Made by a program: the position numbers and the translations under genes. 26,757 nucleotides of DNA from Scatosoma sp045645245 (lineage in GTDB: Bacteria; Bacillota; Clostridia; Christensenellales; Borkfalkiaceae), in the NCBI GenBank assembly GCA_045645245.1, contig JAZRIK010000010.1, positions 1 through 26,757 on the forward strand, read 5' to 3'. The notes beneath the pieces were generated by a model that was not told the DNA's origin, did not search any database, and worked only from the letters and a program-made list of their open reading frames with translations. Positions 23,835 to 26,757 of this stretch are shown piece by piece. Each line of letters begins with the position of its first letter. Position 1 is the first letter of the stretch.

Positions 23835-23930
23835 TATAAAAAACACAATTTTTTTATTGAATATTATAAAAAACGCAAGCTTTTTGCGCAAATAAGTTGT
23901 ATAATGAAAGTATAAAAATTCATTTTTATA
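23835..23930 (+). promoter_or_regulatory. Control region of the glycosidase-manA operon
   Basis: Two direct repeats, TATAAAAAACACAA (23835-23848) and TATAAAAAACGCAA (23865-23878), differ at one base and sit 30 bp apart, about three helical turns. The second ends where the -35 should be. A good -10, TATAAT, lies at 23900-23905, but no -35 match precedes it, as expected for an activator-dependent promoter. Between them is palindrome TTTGCGCAAA (23883-23892). A dyad TATAAAAAT / ATTTTTATA (23911-23930) covers the start site. Confidence 0.7.
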
Positions 23931-23940
23931 AGGAATCATT

Positions 23941-25680
23941 ATGCAATTACCTAATCATTACAGTTATGGTCAACTTTTTGCGTTTAGCGGTTTAGACGGT
24001 GAAACGCATAGCTTAAACGACTGGTCGGCAATGCTTTTAGCAAAACCCATTACTTTGCGTTTTCAAACGGAAATTTTAACCACGCTTTCCATTCCTTTGG
24101 AAGGGGATATTGCTTTTAAGCTGGTTTCCGGTGACGTGATCGACTTTACTGCAAACGGTAAAAACGGTAAAGTTGTATTTATGGACGCATACACCGTAGC
24201 CGGCTACGCCCCCGTAAAACCCGAACTGATTACGACAAAGGGGTACGTTGTTAAACGCTACAAATGGTTTGGAAAAGAAATTTTGCGCCAGCATAATATA
24301 CCCGTAGAAGAAGACGAAATTCGTTTTGACGAAAAATACGCATTCTCGGTTAAAAAAGTGGGGGATAACTACTTATTCCATTTGCATTATTTTGGCTTGG
24401 AAAATATTCCGATGAAAAAATATACGATGGAAGAAATCGACAGCGTTTGCGCACGGAATTATCAATATTTTCAAGCTTTGCCCGCTTGCAAGGATACGCG
24501 CTTTGAAAAATTATATTATAAGTGCTTATCTATCAATAAAGAAAACGTGCATTCGCCTAATTTGCAAGCATATAACGCGCCGTTTGTGTGCCGTTGGACT
24601 ACGCCCGACCGCGTTCCGCATAGAAATATGTGGCTGTGGGATTCGGTTTTCCACGCATTTTCTTTCTTGCAATATAACGAAGAAATGGCAAAGGACGCAA
24701 TTTTTGCCGTTCTTGCAATGCAAAAAGAAGACGGCTTTATCGGGCATATGCACCGCCCGCACGTGGTATATGAATCGGAATATTTGCAACCGCCCGTACT
24801 TTCTTGGGGTGTATGGAATATCTTTGCGAAAACCAAAGATAAGGCATATTTGGAAAAATGCGCGCCGTATTTGAAAAAATTCTTGCTTTGGATTATCAAT
24901 AACCGCGACAACAATAAAAACGGACTTGTCGAATGGAAAACGAACCCCGAGCTGAATTGCCGTTGCGACGAATCGGGCTTAGATAACAGTCCCCGTTTTG
25001 ATTTCCAAGAAGAGCTGGACGCAATCGATTTCTCTACTTATTTAGCGAACGATTGCAAGTATCTTGCAAAAATCTTCGACGCGCTTGGAAACAAACAAGA
25101 CGCCGAGTATTTTGCGGAGCATTATACGATGCTGAAAGATAAAATTAATAGCTGTCTTTGGGATGAAGAAGACGGAATGTATTATGATAGATTATTTAAC
25201 GGCGCATTGACGAAAGTGCGCACCGCGTCTTCCTTCTTGCCGATGCTTGCAGATATTGCCAGCAAAGAACAGGCGGAAAAACTGCTCAAAGTAATGACGG
25301 ACGAAAAAGAATTTGCGACGGCAATGCCCATTCCGTCTATCGCAAAATCGTCGCCGTTTTACGATATCGATATGTGGCGCGGCTGCACTTGGCTCAATAT
25401 CGACTATTTCACCATTTTGAGCTTGCGCAAATATGGCTTTGTCGATTTGGCGAATGAGATGCGCGAAAAGGTGCTTGCGAGCGTACAGCACTGGTACGAA
25501 GAAACGGGTACGGTTTTTGAATTTTACGATGCAGACGGTCAAATTAATCCGTATGCATTAAAGAGAAAGGGCGATCCCGTTTTGCCGCCCGATTATCGCG
25601 TGCATATTCACTCAATTACCGACTATAACTGGTCAGCTTGCTTTATTGCACTCTTGATTAATGAAATTTACGTGGATTGA
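23941..25680 (+). CDS. GH63-type (clan GH-G) alpha-glycosidase
   Basis: A 579-residue cytosolic enzyme with no signal peptide. The N-terminal third is a beta domain; the rest is an (alpha/alpha)6 barrel. Motifs: RNMWLWDSVFHAF (about 223-235), EWKTNPEL, DESGLDNSPRFD with D348 as likely general acid, RGCTWLNIDYF and GTVFEFYDADG with E527 as likely base. This pattern is shared by GH63 and trehalase-like families, including bacterial mannosylglycerate hydrolases. The substrate cannot be read directly. Coupling to manA (start 3 bases after the stop) suggests a mannose-containing sugar is the source (inference). AAGGA precedes the ATG. Confidence 0.82.
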   Translation: MQLPNHYSYGQLFAFSGLDGETHSLNDWSAMLLAKPITLRFQTEILTTLSIPLEGDIAFKLVSGDVIDFTANGKNGKVVFMDAYTVAGYAPVKPELITTKGYVVKRYKWFGKEILRQHNIPVEEDEIRFDEKYAFSVKKVGDNYLFHLHYFGLENIPMKKYTMEEIDSVCARNYQYFQALPACKDTRFEKLYYKCLSINKENVHSPNLQAYNAPFVCRWTTPDRVPHRNMWLWDSVFHAFSFLQYNEEMAKDAIFAVLAMQKEDGFIGHMHRPHVVYESEYLQPPVLSWGVWNIFAKTKDKAYLEKCAPYLKKFLLWIINNRDNNKNGLVEWKTNPELNCRCDESGLDNSPRFDFQEELDAIDFSTYLANDCKYLAKIFDALGNKQDAEYFAEHYTMLKDKINSCLWDEEDGMYYDRLFNGALTKVRTASSFLPMLADIASKEQAEKLLKVMTDEKEFATAMPIPSIAKSSPFYDIDMWRGCTWLNIDYFTILSLRKYGFVDLANEMREKVLASVQHWYEETGTVFEFYDADGQINPYALKRKGDPVLPPDYRVHIHSITDYNWSACFIALLINEIYVD

Positions 25681-25682
25681 TT

Positions 25683-26576
25683 ATGATTGAAAAATTATAT
25701 CCCGTTTGCAAAGATTATCTTTGGGGCGGACAAAAATTAAAAAATAAATACAATAAACAAACAAATACGGAAATTTGCGCGGAAAGCTGGGAGCTTTCTT
25801 TCCATAACGACGGGCCTACCTGCTTAAAAGACGGTAGAGCGCTGCGCGATACTGTCACGCCTGACGATTTAGGCGAAAAAGCCAAGCAATTTCCCTTCTT
25901 CCCGATGCTGATTAAGTGGATCGACGCGCGAGATAATTTATCCGTACAGGTGCATCCGTCCGACGATTATGCGCTTCAATACGAAAATTCGTTTGGAAAA
26001 ACGGAAGCTTGGTATATCGTGGAAGCGGAAAAAGGCGCAGGCATCTATTTAGGCTTTAACCGCGACGTCACGAAAGAAGAAGTGGAAAAAGCGATTGTCG
26101 AAAATACCATTTTATCGCTGTTGAATTTTTATGAAGTGAAAGCGGGCGAATGTTATTTTATTCCGTCGGGAACCTTACACGCTATTGGAAAGGGCTGTTT
26201 AATTTGCGAAGTGCAGCAAAACAGCAACTTAACTTATCGCGTTTATGATTACGACCGTAGAGATAAAAACGGGAACCCGCGCGAATTACACGTTGAAAAG
26301 GCATTAAAGGTGATGAATTTTGAGCAATATACCCCGATTTCTTTCGATGGAAACGTGGTGGCAAAATGCTCGTATTTTACGCTGGAAGCGCACCGTGTAA
26401 AGGGCGAATATATGTTGCCTATGGACGCTGAATCCTTCCGTTGCGTAATTGCCGTATCTGGAAACGGCACAATCAACGGACAAGCAATAACGGCAGGGGA
26501 AAGCTATTTTATTTCTGCAAACAAAAAAGACGTTTGCATAACAGGAAATTTGAAAATTTTAATTGCACATTTATAA
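25683..26576 (+). CDS. manA: Mannose-6-phosphate isomerase, type I
   Basis: ManA interconverts mannose-6-phosphate and fructose-6-phosphate, feeding mannose into glycolysis or supplying mannose for GDP-mannose. The 297-residue short form shows the zinc ligands: Q89 and H91 in LSVQVHPSD, E108 in GKTEAWYI, and H166 in PSGTLHAIGKG. RVYDYDRRD follows, with the family Arg. The ATG at 25683 lies 2 bases after the glycosidase stop (25680); an in-frame TTG at 25677 is an alternative. The Shine-Dalgarno is weak, consistent with coupled translation. It is the second gene of the AraC-controlled operon. Confidence 0.95.
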   Translation: MIEKLYPVCKDYLWGGQKLKNKYNKQTNTEICAESWELSFHNDGPTCLKDGRALRDTVTPDDLGEKAKQFPFFPMLIKWIDARDNLSVQVHPSDDYALQYENSFGKTEAWYIVEAEKGAGIYLGFNRDVTKEEVEKAIVENTILSLLNFYEVKAGECYFIPSGTLHAIGKGCLICEVQQNSNLTYRVYDYDRRDKNGNPRELHVEKALKVMNFEQYTPISFDGNVVAKCSYFTLEAHRVKGEYMLPMDAESFRCVIAVSGNGTINGQAITAGESYFISANKKDVCITGNLKILIAHL

Positions 26577-26580
26577 CGAA

Positions 26581-26606
26581 AAAGGCGGGCGGTATTGCCT
26601 GCCTTT
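26581..26606 (+). terminator. First hairpin after manA
   Basis: Arms AAAGGCGGGC (26581-26590) and GCCTGCCTTT (26597-26606) with one G-U pair and loop GGTATT. The T run is short, so it may work with the next hairpin. Confidence 0.75.
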
Positions 26607-26614
26607 TCAAATAG

Positions 26615-26650
26615 AAAAACGAACTTTGAAAAATTTCAAAGTTCGTTTTT
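26615..26650. terminator. Bidirectional terminator between manA and tRNA-Leu
   Basis: A perfect 17-bp inverted repeat, AAAAACGAACTTTGAAA (26615-26631) and TTTCAAAGTTCGTTTTT (26634-26650), with T runs on both strands. It ends manA on the plus strand and tRNA-Leu on the minus strand. Confidence 0.9.
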
Positions 26651-26658
26651 GGTTTATA

Positions 26659-26744
26659 TGGTGCCGAAGGTGGGACTTGAACCCACACGGTATCACTACC
26701 AACGGATTTTGAGTCCGTCGCGTCTGCCATTCCACCACTTCGGC
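26659..26744 (-). tRNA. tRNA-Leu (anticodon CAA)
   Basis: An 86-base tRNA including the encoded CCA. Acceptor GCCGAAG pairs with CTTCGGC, followed by ACCA. The anticodon arm ACGGA-CTCAAAA-TCCGT gives CAA, which reads UUG. A long variable arm (TGGTAGTGATACCG region) is class II, as expected for Leu. The T arm contains GGTTCAAGTCC. Confidence 0.95.
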
Positions 26745-26757
26745 AATCGAAAGCTTT

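Noticed and set aside
1..26757. CRISPR arrays, insertion sequences, riboswitches and T-boxes
   Set aside because: No regularly spaced repeats, no transposase, and all leaders are short (under about 100 bases) without specifier or aptamer-like conserved cores.

Overview
The window is a gene-dense stretch of chromosome from a low-to-mid GC Bacillota of the class Clostridia, probably an uncultured anaerobe. The evidence is the neighbourhood tmcAL / pta-ackA / yceD-rpmF, an hprK in a uvrC operon, ylxY next to an M16 peptidase, a YkpA-type ABC-F ATPase, and a Spo0A homologue. Promoters are mostly near-consensus sigma-A type with 17-bp spacers, and AGGAG or GAGGTG Shine-Dalgarno sequences are common. 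I see no CRISPR array, insertion sequence, prophage or plasmid gene. No gene-free stretch exceeds 300 bases.

Layout. The window opens with the 3' part of a tRNA-Thr and a terminator. tmcAL (minus strand) diverges from the acetate pathway operon pta-ackA. A separate promoter drives yceD-rpmF, which ends at a strong terminator. Next comes a copper module: copA, with a CopZ-like chaperone fused to its C-terminus, and an ArsR-family regulator. From 7356 a promoter reads a long operon, uvrC - HAD phosphatase - hprK - U32 peptidase - mutS2, several of whose genes overlap. It is followed by ylxY-like deacetylase - M16 peptidase - tex. acpP stands alone with its own promoter and terminator. A YkpA-like ABC-F gene and a spo0A homologue follow. 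Converging on spo0A is an AraC-family regulator, itself divergent from a GH63-type glycosidase and manA. The window ends with a convergent tRNA-Leu(CAA) on the minus strand.

How the genes work together. pta-ackA makes ATP and acetate from acetyl-CoA. hprK implies HPr-Ser46-dependent carbon control. The AraC / GH63 / manA set looks like a regulated system that frees a mannose-containing sugar and feeds it into glycolysis. copA, its fused chaperone and the ArsR-type regulator would handle copper efflux.

The most notable observation is the Spo0A homologue. Its DNA-binding domain is fully conserved, but its receiver has Ser at the phospho-acceptor position (residue 56) and has lost most of the acidic pocket. 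Two perfect tandem 0A boxes lie upstream of the gene, and spoIVB is not its neighbour. This suggests a master regulator that has left the phosphorelay and may control itself. The second is copA: the chaperone domain at its C-terminus keeps its own Shine-Dalgarno sequence and ATG in frame, so one gene may make both pump and chaperone.
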